NCBI RefSeq assembly: GCF_028640845.1
Contig: NC_080542.1
Location: 149,357,298-149,421,297 of the forward strand
Length of the DNA: 64,000 bases
Source of the DNA: Ahaetulla prasina
Taxonomy: Eukaryota > Chordata > Lepidosauria > Squamata > Colubridae
Direction of reading: 5' to 3'
The notes beneath the pieces were generated by a model. It saw only the letters and a list, made by a program, of their open reading frames with translations. It made no database searches and had not been told where the DNA came from. The position numbers and the translations under genes are program-made. Numbering within the stretch: the stretch's first letter is position 1; every line of letters begins with the position of its first letter. Shown piece by piece: positions 53,361 to 55,283 of this stretch.

Positions 53361-55177
53361 ACCTATTTCCTATTTTACCCCAGTTTCAACCAGAAACTCT
53401 TGTTGGAGCTTCAAGGAATGGCCGAAACTGACCATGAAGTACAAAAAGAATTGGCCACGGTGAATTAGCCATGCCGAATTGGCCACAGCAAGTTGGCTGT
53501 GGCGAGTTGTCCCATTCTGTCCAGACCAGGCATCTACCTGTCAGGTTCTTGGGCTCCCCCAAATCCACTTGCAGGAAGGGGGGCCGAGAGAGCAGCTCCG
53601 GATACACTTCTGCCGGAGGGGCCCAACCCTGCAAATCGGCCCCGGGCAGCAGACGGCCGAGGCGAGCAGCATGTGCTGGGTTCTCCGGCTGTTGTGCAGA
53701 GGCGGTGAAGCTGGCATCTGGCAGCGAGGCAATGCCCAGCGGGCCATAGCAGAGATCTGTGTAGACAAAAGACAGTCGAGGGGGCAGGAATATAGTCAGA
53801 ATATAGGCTGAGTCTCAAGACCATCCCAAGATTTATGTGGTGCGTGGTTTCCACAAAGGGACAACATGGTATGTGGACTCCCTTACCGCCCAGTGGAGGC
53901 AGGGAGTACGTGCTGAGTGGAGGAGCTGTGGGGAAGGCGGCGGAGCTGGCTGGGGTGGTCTCCAGGGGTCCCAGAGGTGGAGCGCTTGGGATGGCTGTCT
54001 GGTTCTCCCCTGTAACAAAGCACAGAAGTTGAAGGCATCTGACAGGGTAGGGAGGAGGCATCCATTATGAGTAGCTCTACGGCAGGCCCCTATCTGAGTG
54101 ACTGACACCATCAAGGCAGGGGTGAAATGCTCCCGGTTTGGACTGGATCGGACAATCTGGCAGCGATGGTGGGAGGTGGTTCAGACAACCGGTAGCAAAA
54201 ATCCCTCATCCCACTACCCATGCCCACCCAATGCCCGGTCACAGGTAAAAAAAAGTAAAAGGTAAAAAGGTAAAAAAAAAAAAAAAAAGGCTTTGACATC
54301 CCAGCTGAGCTGCCTGATCGTCTGAGCCTTTTTTTTTTACTTTTAAAAGAATTTTTTAAACAACCTATTCAGCCAAATAGGTTGTTAAAAAAATGCTTTT
54401 AAAAGTTAAAAAAAAGATCTCACGCCACAGCTGATCACCGCCCCCGCTTGCTGTCCTACTTACCCCATGCCTCCTTTTGGTGTGCACTGCACACGTCCGC
54501 GCACCTTGCATTTGGGGCATGGTATGCAGTGTGCTTGCACACACACAGCACACATGCGCAGCCAACAAATCTGTAGTAACCCAGTTCAGATTCCACCACT
54601 GCATCAAGGGGTATGAAAATCACTCCTAGGAATCTGATCCCACATAGGCAGAAGTGGCCATTGAAGTTCCCAACTCACGTGTGGTCTGTTAGGAGCGTCC
54701 CAGTGCAATCTGGCTGGGTCAATTCAGAAGCCACAAACAGCTCCAGACCAGTGGTGGAATTCAGTTTTTTTACTACCGGTTCTGTGGGTGTGGTTTAGTG
54801 GGTGTGGTGTGGCTTGGTGAATGTGGCAGGAGAAGGATACTGCAAAATCCCCATTCCCTCCACACTCTGGGGCCAGTCAGAGGTGGTATTTGCCGGTTCT
54901 CTGAACTACTCAAAATTTCCACAACCGTTTTTCCAGAACCGCTCAGAACCTGCTGAGTAGCCCCCCCTGCTCCAGACTCAGGTTCAGGTGGACTAAATTT
55001 GGGATGTTGTGTGAAAACAGCTACTAGTAACCAGGCTTTCAGAGAGGTGGACTTCAACTCCCAGAATTCCCCAGCCAGCATGTTTTAAGAGGTGAGAATT
55101 TTAACTCCCAGAATTCCCCAGCTGGCATGCTTTAAGAGAAGTGGACTTCAATTCCTAAAATCCCCCAGACAGCATGC

Positions 55178-55224
<47 letters not shown>

Positions 55225-55249
55225 GAAGAAGAAGAAGAAGAAGAAGAAG

Positions 55250-55283
<34 letters not shown>

